Shown piece after piece: positions 25,297 to 36,467 of a stretch of DNA of 64,000 nt. Position numbers and translations under genes: made by a program. The notes below the pieces were generated by a model. The model searched no databases. It was not told where the DNA came from and was given only the letters and a program-made list of their open reading frames with translations. Origin of the DNA: Hofstenia miamia (lineage: Eukaryota; Xenacoelomorpha; Acoela; Hofsteniidae); contig CABFPE010000174.1 of the NCBI GenBank assembly GCA_900660155.1, positions 217,731 to 281,730 of the forward strand. Reading direction: 5' to 3'. How positions within the stretch are numbered: position 1 is the first letter of the stretch; every line of letters begins with the position of its first letter.

Positions 25297-28095
25297 CTAT
25301 AAATACTGCTTTATTAATGATTACTAACATAACGTTCAACCTGCTAATATATAACAATATATTGGAATTCGATACAATATTTATCTGCCAAGATCTATAG
25401 TCAAATGTACTGCGAATGCGATTAATATTTAACGAATATACTCGAATAGGGTGCGAGTAATATCAGAGAGGTTCGATTTTGCCAAATTGAAAATTGTAAA
25501 AAATGCATCGATTTCGTTAATTAAATGATCCCTAAACTTTCTCAAAAAGCCTATTGATTTAAGGAACGTGGTTTATCAATTAAAAACGCATAGTTGGATA
25601 TAACTGCAGTACTTCAAGAGTTACTACACAAAAACATTAGTGCTCATGTTGAGAAAATAGATACCTATCTTTTTAAAAATTTGCTGTATGGGGCAATTGA
25701 TTAAATTTTGAGCAGCATTGACATGGCGGAAAAGTAGAGTACAAGATTGACTCTATGTGTACCTGACAAAATACTGAGGATTGGCAAAAAGTGTATTTTT
25801 TTACAATAAAACGTTTTAACCGTTTAAGAATAGACAGTGTTTTTTATTTTAAACAAGCACTACAAGGTACTAAAATTTCGTGGAAAACACATAATAGCCA
25901 ACATTGAATTATGATAAACTTATCAACATTCACTTTTCGGGTCATACACTTTTTCAGGTAGAAAGTCAGTGATGAAAATACGATTCGACAGATTCCAAAA
26001 ATTATTTTCAAACTTTCTATAAAATTATATTTGAGATAAAACATTTAATAAAATCATTGCAAAAAATGCATAAAACACTCCAAGTCTTAGAAAAGCCAGC
26101 CCTAACAACACTAAAATAAAAGTATCAAAAACAAACTTAAAATGTTTATTCTTGGATAACATTACATTGCGTAAAATTTTGAACTTTCAGGTAAATTTTA
26201 AAAGGTACACGAGTTATCTTACAAACAAGCCATTAATTGGATAAAAAAAGTCAAGTTAATAAAAATGAACAATATAAATAAACCGTTAATAAACACAATA
26301 CTCACATACAGGATTTAGTTTACGAAGGAATAATGACTATTCGATTGTCTTAGATTTTTATTCCGTTGTAAATATCGCTGCTGTTTTCTATTAAAACGTT
26401 TATCATTAAGTGGTCACATTACATTCAGTTTTGTCATCAACTGTAATTATGTTGTGTAATTTACCGAATAGAAAATATCTTGGCGTTCAACTGAATCAAA
26501 GAATTTACTGTAAAAACTAAATTTCGAAATCTATTTTGCTATAAAATATAAGTGGTTACCTTCTTTTCCTTGTGGCTCTTGTGTGTAACACTCTATATCT
26601 TTTAAAGTCATTTCAAAATTCCTAAAAAACGTTTCATTCACTTCAAGTAAATGTACAGAAAAAAATATTTTCCAAATATATTTAAGTAACTGAATAAAAA
26701 AATAGGAAAATTCATCCCCGATCGACAATAATATTCCATGCAGAATTTAGGAATATATATATAACAAATACAATTTATAAAAATGTTAAAATTTTCGCTA
26801 ACTGTAAACAGAGCTACATAAAAAAATATCAGAAAAAACGTTGCAATATTTATATTGAAAGATATTGGCAGTCACTATCAATATAAACAATCGGCTATAT
26901 ATTTAAAAATAGCGGGATAAATTATTCAAAAACTAAAAATTAAATTTGGAAACAATATTAGTATGAAATGAAAATTAAAAAAATGAAGTAAACAAAAACA
27001 AAAAATGAATAAAGAATAGGAAAATCATTACATCAATTGCAAAGCTTTACAAGAAATCATAAACATTTAACGTGGCGTTATTTTCAAAATTTAGGTCATT
27101 AATCAGAGAAGTTGAAATAACTTATCTGGACTAAATTCATAAACAAAACTAATGGCAATTACTTAGGAAGAGAAATAATATTGTTTAAAATGTAGTCGTT
27201 TTTAGAGATCAACTTTGATTAACCGTTATAATAACGACCTTACTATGAATTTCAATTTATTTTTTCAATAAAATGTTGTAATGCAACAAGACATTAAGTA
27301 AGTGGACCTTAATAATATTAAGGTCGTTACTTTTTGGGAATCGTTTGATAGAAGCGATATCAAAAATAACAGGCTGTAAAAATGCAAAACATTCAAATTT
27401 GTAAATTTAGACTGATTTATTAACTTCATTAGAGGTGGGGATACCTAATTGAAGTCACTTTATGAAAACATGCTAGTTAGCAGAATTTTTTAATGTGAAG
27501 GCTTAAATTTTTTTACCGGAAAATTGATTAATCGATAGATAGGGAGCCGAGAAATTAATCGATTAAATGGATTAATAGTATAAAAATCACTCTTAAAGAA
27601 AAATTTCCAAAATTCAAACACATTTTAAACTCCGCAAATAAAAAACACCCAACTACCAATTGCTACGAGATATACAAGATTAAAATAAATGTAAAGGGAT
27701 ACAAAATGAAATCTAAATTATACAAAACACTTGCATTTTTAATTTGTTTAAACAAAATTATGTAGATCAGATGATTCGAAAATGAAAATTTAAAAAAATC
27801 TAATTTATGTGGGAATTATGTTTTTCTATCACTCATCACGTTTTCATTTCGAGATATTGAAATTAACCGCTTACAAAACTAACAAAAAAATTGAAAGAGC
27901 GGTACAAATAAATCCCAGCTGCCGTCAAAGGAATAACACACGTAATGAATTTCAGATAACTTTAGAAAGTGGAATAGAAAAGATTTAATCATACGCAGCA
28001 TAAAAATATTTATCGGTAAATTTGAATAAAAGAAAAAATAATTTAAATAGTTTAATTACAAAATAAACAGAAGTAAACGCAAAACAAACAAATAC
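25297..28095 (-). other. Introns flanking exon A
   Basis: AT-rich intron sequence on both sides of the 62-nt exon A. In the 5' intron, 27232-27329 contains an inverted-repeat block built from GACCTTA/TAAGGTC, and 27520-27575 has repeated ATTAATCGATT-type sites. Nothing else was recognised. Confidence 0.5.
26560..26621 (-). CDS. Oaz: Oaz/ZNF423-like exon A, probable first coding exon
   Basis: A 62-nt exon with acceptor ttttttag before 26621 and donor GTAACC after 26560. The only ATG in frame is at 26611-26609, in a TTTGAAATGA context with a purine at -3. It gives 17 residues (MTLKDIECYTQEPQGKE) and one base of codon 18, so the exon ends in phase 1. If the exon ending at 28096 is spliced to it, the frame reads TGA TGC AGG AAT TTT GAA ATG, so an in-frame stop lies just upstream and supports this start. 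There is no sequence similarity to prove the exon: the case rests on splice signals and on frame and phase agreement with exon B. An alternative upstream start with the MSRRKQ-type motif cannot be excluded. Confidence 0.6.
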
Positions 28096-28440
28096 CTGCA
28101 TCAATCAAATCGCATCTCTCTCGATTCGGTGAGGAATAAACGGTGATGGCGTCTTGCAACCCGCTGACCAATGGGAGATGACAATGCTAGCGAATTAAAG
28201 CCGGCGTCCGTCGTTCGGCCGCCTGTCGCAGACTCGTTAGAATCGACATCTTGTCAACACGTCTAATTGTGGCTTGCGAGTCGTTAATTGTAAAATGGTG
28301 AAAATCATCAAACGTACACACGCTGAGTGACACAGTGTGAGGCAGGGTGGCGAACGACACTCGACAAAATTTCGCGAATAAAATCAATACGAAACAAGTG
28401 TGTCATCTTCTGTGCAGATACTTGTGTAAACACACGTAAA
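28096..28440 (-). promoter_or_regulatory. Probable 5' non-coding exon and promoter of the Oaz-like gene
   Basis: A GC-richer stretch whose minus-strand sequence ends in a donor-like GATGCAG|GTATTT at 28096. Just upstream is an inverted CCAAT box (plus-strand gaccaatggg near 28165). The stretch is dense in CpG, with cgaacgacggacg and gtcgcag motifs. There is no long open frame; splicing 28096 to 26621 places TGA directly before the proposed ATG, as expected of a 5' UTR exon. The transcription start and exon length are not determined. It could also be an alternative internal exon or a conserved enhancer. Confidence 0.4.
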
Positions 28441-29194
28441 AGTGACATCAACCGAAAGGACCCAATGGTGAAACGACATGTGCTAGCAACCCTCTTGTAA
28501 ATTTAATGGCTATCCAAATAGAGGGGAACATCTGGTACACGAAAATGCATAAACACGGATGCACACACATTACTAAATATAGAAAACGGCATTGGTCGTA
28601 TGAGAACATGCTTGAATAATTAAATCATTCTTATTATAGTGTATAATCATTTGTTTTCTATAATAATACCTTCCCGCAACTTAGCTTTTCTCGAGTAAAA
28701 TATCGATTCACTCAAGCATCGAGACAACTAATTCGATATGGTCAATAAATATTTATTGTTGTTTGGGAGCAAGTAATAGAACGCATTTCAGATGTAACTC
28801 CTATCCAGAACTATCACATAAATCGATAATAAATACATTAAAACTATTTAGAAAGCGGACATTTCTGAGCTAGCAAATAATAAAAATAATAATTATAATG
28901 AAAATGGATTGCACCAACAAAAAAGGAGATAGTTTGAGAAAATCATAAACGTCAGAGTACCTAAGGCAAGAAATAATTTGTTTAGGAAAGTGAGGTTACA
29001 AAACCTCAGGGAAATAGGCAAGATTCAAGACTTGAAAAGATCTAAGAAAGATAAATTTGGTGAGAAGATCCAGCAAAGGAAGCGATGTTGGATTCGGTAG
29101 AGTTTGGTTTAAGACTAGGAACTAGATACAATGAAATCTAAATAGTTCTTGGAAGACTTTGTTGAAAATGCATTCACTAAAATCCAATTGATTG
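28441..29194. other. Upstream flank of the zinc-finger gene
   Basis: AT-rich sequence upstream of the putative promoter. It has a small hairpin GAGGTT-acaa-AACCTC near 28992-29007. No gene was recognised. Confidence 0.5.
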
Positions 29195-29796
29195 TACAAG
29201 GTGTTACAAACGTCTGTACCGGTTTTTATAATCTATGTTATTGATTCGCAAATACGATTTATGAATACATGTCTTGGTCTCATAAGTGAATCTAGCTTGC
29301 ATACTTGTAGATTAGATATTTTTGTATAATTGTAGCAACTGGTTATGCCTAAATCGATGTTGTTAAGAAAAATTTTAATATTGATCTGTATGGCGCTTGT
29401 TGGAGATTCTGAGAACAAGCAACAATTTGATAGAATTCGATTTCCAGCATATAGAAATAGTCCTGATTTAAATGTAATAGAAAATTATGGACGTGTTTTA
29501 ATGGATTTTGTTGAAATAGAACTAAATAAAGAACCAATTAAATCACAAAATCAAACGAATACGTTACTGAAAGTTGTACGTAGAGTCCTGAGAAGATATA
29601 AACGTACCAAACAAGACTTGTTTGAATCCTTAGGCAAATCCTTCCCAAATCGTCTTGAAATGGTTCGACAAAATGGTGACAAAACTTTAGACTATTAAAT
29701 AGTGTAATTAGTGTTTTAAATTATCTAGATAGTCAATAAAGTTGATAAATTATAACTTATTATCAAATCCGAAAGAGACTTTTGTAATACCCTGTA
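29195..29796 (+). mobile_element. Internally deleted Tc1/mariner element with TA target sites
   Basis: The element spans 29197-29794, with TA at both flanks (29195-29196, 29795-29796). Its terminal inverted repeats match at 20 of the first 26 positions: left CAAGGTGTTACAAACGTCT, right (complement) CAGGGTATTACAAAAGTCT. At 598 bp it is less than half the usual 1.3-1.6 kb. The N-terminal and central transposase coding is missing, while the C-terminal frame (29345-29698) remains. Confidence 0.85.
29345..29698 (+). pseudogene. Tc1/mariner transposase, C-terminal remnant
   Basis: 117 codons open from an internal ATG to TAA. Residues 34-49 read FPAYRNSPDLNVIENY, matching the Tc1-family block (P-A-x-SPDLNPIE-x-x-W) that carries the third acidic catalytic residue of the DDE triad (the E of IEN). 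The first two catalytic aspartates and the helix-turn-helix DNA-binding region are absent, so it cannot be a working transposase. The tail ends LEMVRQNGDKTLDY. It lies inside a TIR-bounded element. The ATG is probably just the first Met after the deletion, not a natural start. Confidence 0.85.
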
Positions 29797-32176
29797 CTGT
29801 TCAATACAATGCCTAAATTTATAATAAATGTATTCATTGAATGTCGGGTAGCAGTAGTTGGACATTTGCTCTATAAAAATCATTTTCAATGTATTGAGTA
29901 TTTGACTGAAATATTCTGAAAATATTCATGTTTACACATGAAAATTGTAGTAGAATTCTACACCAAGTATATACGAACGGTTGCATATTCTATCTTGCAG
30001 GTTTTGCTTTAAGGCGTCGATAGTTTGCACGACGTAAACCGGCAATGATCATGATTTAGCAAACAATCTGAAAAAATAAAAAAGGTGTCGGAAATTGCTA
30101 GTATAGAATATACTAACTCATCAATTTATAAACACAATTTTTTCTATTCTTAAACAAGTTTTAAACATAGTTTTGAATATAGTCTAAAAACACATATCGG
30201 TAATTCACAAAAATGTCCAATTAAAATACATTTAGAAAACCAGTATATAGACAACTCACTTAAAATAATCCGATTGGATATGCGCGATTTCATATCTTGG
30301 TGATGATCAGTGCATTCCTTAACCAACTATTGAACATGACTTTTCCCTAGTGTATGTTAGTGATGTGTAAGATCCGATATTTTTTGGACTGGATAGTAAA
30401 CATTACGACTCAAATATGGGACCGTTTGACCGACCTAGGTTTGGACCTGGAGGAAAACGACTACCCGTTTCAGTAAAATTATATTACCCAAACCGCTATT
30501 GACGATTGAATTTTACTCAATTTCAAATCAGAGACCTTTGAATTTGCGCAAGGTGTACGTCAATGGGATTGAAGATCTATCTAGATAAAGTAAACCTCCA
30601 AGGTGAGTTGCTGGCCCCATGGGATTTCTACCTCCTGATTACATGAAAATTACCTATGGAAAGAATTTAAAACTTTTTTAAAAAATCGGCATTATTAATG
30701 AAAAATCATGAATTTTTTCAAGTGCTGCAGTCACAGCAATACAACATTACCTTCAAGCACGTTCACCAATAGATGTGTCAACATGTCACGACAAGCTTAA
30801 AGTTGCATATTGTATGTAACTGCGAAAGCGTGTATATCAGGGCTATACCTAAAATAGGTTTTAGTAAATTTGCAAAAGTTTGGAATCCCAAACGTGGAGA
30901 AATTATAAAATATGCTTAAAGAATACCAAAGAAAAATACTGAAGGTAAAAAACATCATGCCCTTTTCATTTTGGGATTTTAGAGTAATTCTATGTAGGCC
31001 TATTTTATAATAAAAAAAGAATGCCAATTTTTGAAATGTAATGTTGTGAAATTACAGCAAATTTACTATTTATTTAAAGTGTGTTAGTGCTTTGGTGCTG
31101 AATTGCTATATCTTCGATGAGCTTAATAGCCTTCTGAGCTGCTTGATTTTACCTAGAAAACTCAATATACCAACAAGTTCTAAGCTACAATAACATTTTA
31201 AGTATTATTTTGCTTTTGGCAAAAACACTAGTGTGTTAAAAAGCTCTAGACAGAGACTATTAACAAAACTTTGATTTAAAAAACCAGAGTAATAAGTATC
31301 GTCGATTAATCAAAAACTTGCTGAAGATGAAGCCAATTATCTGGAAATAGAAAACTATAGTACTAAGAGTAACAGAAAAATCAGTCTACCTAAACGTTCA
31401 GCTTTTTTCTAATTGCAAAGTTTTGCTTGTAAATTTATATGTCAGGTATCCAATTCTCCCAGGCAGTTGAACCCAGTGGAAATCAATAATGAAATCCATG
31501 TGTATATTTTGAGTAGGACGTTTTCGAGTGCCTTTACAATAAAATTTTATCAATTGCTCTTGATAATGAAAAAAAGTAATATACTCCATTAGAGTTAAAA
31601 TTAATCAACAATAACGACAATGCAGTGTATTTTAAGTTTCATGCCCATTAAGCCATAGATCTACCAACATGGGTGGTTGTAGGAAGTTTTTAAACTATTT
31701 TAATTGCCTTTCAACAGTTAGACCTAATTTGCGATTTCGTGATTTTTAAGGCAGGGGAAGTCCTAGAATGTTTTCAATGGGCTGTGGTTCAAATATGTTT
31801 TATATTATTAAACAAGTATAATTTTTCAAAAAACCCAATGATTTTTGAGATTTTCAACAAAAACTTTAAGTAAATATATATATATATATATATATATATT
31901 GAAATTTTATATTAACCTAAAGCTGATTCCATTGGCTAAACAATGTTGCAATTAGAAGGCAAGCATTGCAATGATTGTATTGTGCAGTACATGTATATGG
32001 AAAATATAGAAAAAACTAGAAAGCATTCAATTTCCCTTAGTAGTAATCACATATTCAACAAGCGAATGCAAGTGCGCACTAAAGGTGCTGATGCACAAAT
32101 TGTATTATGCTGGTGAGCAATGTGCTTAAAAATTCTGAAATTTTAATGATTTGATCAGTTTCTGATGATCTACAAA
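29797..32176. other. Gene-poor intergenic sequence
   Basis: AT-rich, with no recognisable gene. It contains a transposon-end-like TTAGTGATGTGTAAGATCC near 30358, a CAGGGGAAGTCCTAGAA end near 31753, and the (TA)n tract at 31873-31900. Confidence 0.5.
31873..31900. repeat. (TA)n microsatellite
   Basis: About 14 TA units. Similar short tracts occur at about 33728-33757, 37054-37073 and 58056-58078. Confidence 0.9.
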
Positions 32177-33439
32177 TAATTAAGTGTTTTGTTTTGGGTG
32201 CACCTCATCGGTCATTAACATAACGATTTATCGATAGAAATGTTTTGTTTTTTTCATACCACCATCGTAGAAAATTTCTAGTGTTTTGTACTTGTTGATG
32301 TCTTCCAAAAGAAAATGTCTATTGATATGGCATCGCTTCACCTGCATACATGAGGATTAAACCTGCTATTGTGTCAATGCCAGAGTGAAACCGACCATAT
32401 GTTCTGGCTATCGCCAATCAAATTTCGTACGGAAATAATATGACAATTATTTGCGGATATGCATTATTATACTATATCATAATTAACACATACCAGCTCC
32501 AGTACAATTGTGAAATTCAATGGGGTAAATAACAGTGAAAATTTTTTAGACTCCAAATGTTAGATAGATTTCATATGCAGAAATTGTCAAGTAAATGCTT
32601 GAAAATTCCTTAGTTTAAAATGAATCAATGTTTTAAACTTAATGAGAAACAATAAGATTAGTTTTCCCAAATCGCTCTATAAGTCGATTCAGATCAATCG
32701 GAATATTAAGGAAGGTCTTCTTTGGGGAAAGATCTATCTTGGATTTTTATATTGTCCATTCACTACATTTTGAATATTTATAAATAATACGTATTATTCA
32801 TTTGTAAGTAGGNTAATTAAGTGTTTTGTTTTGGGTGCACCTCATCGGTCATTAACATAACGATTTATCGATAGAAATGTTTTGTTTTTTTCATACCACC
32901 ATCGTAGAAAATTTCTAGTGTTTTGTACTTGTTGATGTCTTCCAAAAGAAAATGTCTATTGATATGGCATCGCTTCACCTGCATACATGAGGATTAAACC
33001 TGCTATTGTGTCAATGCCAGAGTGAAACCGACCATATGTTCTGGCTATCGCCAATCAAATTTCGTACGGAAATAATATGACAATTATTTGCGGATATGCA
33101 TTATTATACTATATCATAATTAACATATACCATACCCAGTACAATTGTGAAATTCAATGGGGTAAATAACAGTGAAAATTTTTTAGACTCCAAATGTTAG
33201 ATAGATTTCATTTCATATGCAGAAATTGTCAAGTAAATGCTTGAAAATTCCTTAGTTTAAAATGAATCAATGTTTTAAACTTAATGAGAAACAAGAAGAT
33301 TAGTTTTCCCAAATCGCTCTATAAATCGATTCAGATCAATCGGAATATTAAGGAAGGTCTTCTTTGGGGATTTTTATATTGTCCATTCACTACATTTTGA
33401 ATATTTATAAATAATACGTATTATTCATTTGTAAGTAGG
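32177..33439. repeat. Near-identical tandem duplication of 0.63 kb joined by one N (likely assembly artefact)
   Basis: Copy 1 is 32177-32812 (636 bp), the single N is 32813, and copy 2 is 32814-33439 (626 bp). By eye they differ by a few substitutions, a 5-bp insertion (TTTCA) and a 15-bp deletion near the end of copy 2. A single N exactly at the joint suggests two haplotypes or overlapping contigs placed in series. A true tandem duplication is possible but less likely. No coding content was recognised. Confidence 0.95.
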
Positions 33440-36189
33440 TTAGTGTTTTGCGGCTATAGCAGAGTCAAGGCGAAGGTTTGGCAACTTCGGCCATTTTCCT
33501 ACATTTGCTTACATTTAGATTAAACTTGTTGTAAATTAATATCCCATAATACCGATATAATAGTGAATCCCTTTACAAGCTGGTACTATAAGAAAAAATT
33601 GAACCTAAATTTGCATTTCTCTGTATATAGCAGTGTTGTAAATGTGAGAAAATTGACTTCGTTTATCGTTTTCCAAATTAATGTCACACAACTGAACATT
33701 TCTTCCTTACCGTAAAACACACACACGCATATATATATATATACATGTATATATATTAATGTTAGGATGGGTCGGAAAAAATAAGACATCTGGCTAGGGA
33801 TTAGTTACAAAATTATCATTTTCACTCAAATTGTCACAGGAAAATATGAACTATTGCCATTCAAAGTAGGTTACACACATTGAGGTCAAATGTCGAATTA
33901 ATGTTAAATTTTGTAGAATGCAAAAAGAACTGATCACAGAAAGTGTATTTTTGTGTTAAAAGTTGTGGAAAAGTCATGTTTATACTAAGTGTAGTAGACT
34001 AAATATTTTATCTTGTACGGAAACGCGTTTTATTTGAAAATAAATGTTTGCAGTGTAAATTGTTGAGTAAAAGTAAGCTATTTAAGTGTTTCATATTAGA
34101 AAAAAACTAAAGATCTTTATAAATTCCTTCCATTCTTGGTTATGGCAAGGAAAATTAGGCATCACAAAGAATTTTTGAGCTGCCAATATCAGCCATTTGA
34201 GAAGAGCGCGTTATAATTTTTTTGCTGACATGAACCTCTTTTAAACAAATATCAAATAACTTAACAGATTTGGAAACATCTCTTATGGAAGGATTAGCTT
34301 TTGAAGATGACTGATTTCCCTGGAGAAGTTATTTATAAACATTAGCTATGTTTAGCAGTTGGCTTACAGAAAACTTTTGGCATTCCAAAAAGATCAGCTA
34401 TTTACCTAGTAGTAATTTCCGACTCAAACTGTAAGGCTGAAACAATGCAGGACGCAACATATGCAAAGATCATCAGAAACTGAAATAGAAGAACTATGCT
34501 GCATGCGAAGAGGAGAGCCTAAATGCTAAAATAGTTCATTTATGTTTTTACAAATTTATATACAAAGGCTAACTTATTTTTTCTTTAACCAAATTAGAAA
34601 CATAAAATTTTTCATCGAGCAATGAATGTTGACTATGTCATTTTATATTTTAAGAGATTTTCATAATATTCAAAGGCATGCGACCAAATATATTTTTACC
34701 AAGGCGACATGCCTATTTGTCGACTGCCTAAAATTCTTTTATACATTTCAAATACCGTTGATGATCAGGGCCATATTTTTAGGTAGTTTTTCTATGCTTC
34801 AGGCTGCTTAAGGTTAATGAAAAATATTAATGAAATTAACAATTATTGTGCAGTTTGCATTAGATATTAAATTGTTTGACATCAAGTTAAATATTATGAG
34901 TAATAGGCTCATTTCACAAAATTATTTTTTCCAAGAAATCTACCCAGTATTTATGTCAGATGACACCCTACAATATATCAATATATCCGCTGCTGAATTC
35001 ATCGATTATATTTAAGATGTACGGCAGGTTTAGAATCAATTGCAGCTTTCTTATTCAAGTTTTATAGGAATGAGTTTAGAAGATCAAAACTTTACATTAC
35101 ACACAATTTACTGTTTGTATATGACAGACATGCTTTTGTTCAAAATAGTTATTATGTGCATAATGGAATAAAAGCACATATTAAGTGAAGTTTCTACAAA
35201 CACTAAAACAAAATTTCTTCGTTAAGTATTCATTGCGTTTTATATCAATTTTATAAAAAATTACACATTTTGACCTTTGACCTTGATGTGCGATATCTAG
35301 ACTTACATTATTTTTAGTTTAATAATTCGTTTCAATTGTTGTAAACAAAATGGCCACTTTCCACATGCATCTCTACATACCAAAAACAATTCGACCGACC
35401 TTAATATACATTTAGACTCACATAAAATATGCGCGCAAAATTTTTTAAGCCCTAACAGTACATTCTCGCGCTGACACATGTTTTCGAACGAGATTGACAC
35501 TAGGACACTTATACACATAAATTATTAAATTTTATCTAAGGAATCGAAACTAGAGGGAAATTATGAACAATTTAACTATAAAATTCTTGCAGTTAAATAC
35601 AAATTACAAAACTAAGCATTTCACCATCGTGTTGCTTAACGAACTGAAAGGTGGAGAAATGAGGAATGTGTAATTATAACTAGCCACATAAAATCCAATG
35701 GAAATTGTATCTATGATTAAGTACACGTCATATAACTAAAAAATCAAAATTCCGGTAAAAATAGTAAAGTATAAAAAATAATTAAGAAATATACGGGTAC
35801 ATCAGCCTGATTGAAAAAAAGAGTAAACTAGTTTTGGTTGATAGAACATTGAAAATGGGTGTTAATTTCATGCCACTAAGCAGCTTACCCTAATTCGGTA
35901 TTAGGAAGAAATTGTCTTCAATCAATTAAAATGATGATCAACTAAATGCAATGTTGCAAGGCAAATCTAATCCCGCACTTTGCTAGTGCGCAATATAACC
36001 CGAGGAAAAATCATTTTTTATATCTAAAAACCATTTACAACAACTTTATTTTATCAACTTCAATACAAGGAAAAGTAGCTTTTAAGAATTGAAGGACTAT
36101 GCATGGATGTTTGAGTAACACAATACCTTGATAGTTCAGACAATATTTAATAACTAATACAAAATGAATAGAAATATTTCGTTTGGATA
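33440..36189. other. Gene-poor intergenic sequence
   Basis: AT-rich, with short chance frames only (for example 34626-34811 and 34830-35015). It has one (TA)n tract at about 33728-33757. Nothing was recognised. Confidence 0.5.
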
Positions 36190-36467
36190 TACAGGGTGTC
36201 ACAAAATAATGTACAGAACAAATTTTACAGCCTTCAAAGATTGAAGCGGCGAAGCAATAAAATAAGTAAATATACAAACAAGTTCACAAAATTTGTTACC
36301 AGAAGTGGTAGTTAGTCAGCTTCCAATGATATCCCAGTCCTAGAATTTGTCTAGGAAGGTGTATTTTCCAGTTTTCAGTGACTGTATGCAAGCTCGCCAA
36401 AAATTTAGTTACTAAAGCAAGTTTAAAATGTCCTAAAAATGCTTAGATTGTATTGGGATACCCTGTA
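36190..36467. mobile_element. Tc1/mariner-type MITE
   Basis: A 274-bp element (36192-36465) with TA on both sides (36190-36191, 36466-36467) and inverted ends CAGGGTGTCACAAAATA (left) and CAGGGTATCCCAATACA (right, complement). The ends begin CAGGGTRT, like the right end of the element at 29197-29794. There is no transposase; the open frame across it on the minus strand is chance. Confidence 0.7.

Larger units (their letters stand above)
2974..28440 (-). other. Oaz: ZNF423/ZNF521/Oaz-family C2H2 zinc-finger gene (5' part, 3' end off the left edge)
   Basis: This is the overall gene span; the exons are listed separately. The family encodes large multi-finger nuclear DNA-binding proteins. Vertebrate ZNF423/ZNF521 act with EBF/COE factors and BMP-SMADs, and Oaz is the insect member. 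The spliced model yields 271 codons plus one base in this window: residues 1-116 acidic and Ser-rich, then five C2H2 fingers at about 117-137, 145-165, 173-193, 201-221 and 237-258. The diagnostic match is the finger 1-4 block. [26 protein letters not shown], and [13 protein letters not shown] followed by SNKP are almost identical to the first cluster of ZNF423/ZNF521. The remaining C-terminal fingers should lie beyond position 1. The vertebrate N-terminal MSRRKQ (NuRD-recruiting) motif and the atypical first finger were not found. Family assignment is very secure; the exact symbol assumes an arthropod host. Confidence 0.9.

Noticed and set aside
33631-33660. CAGTGTTGTAAATG resembling a hAT left end
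   Set aside because: No matching right end or target-site duplication found nearby.
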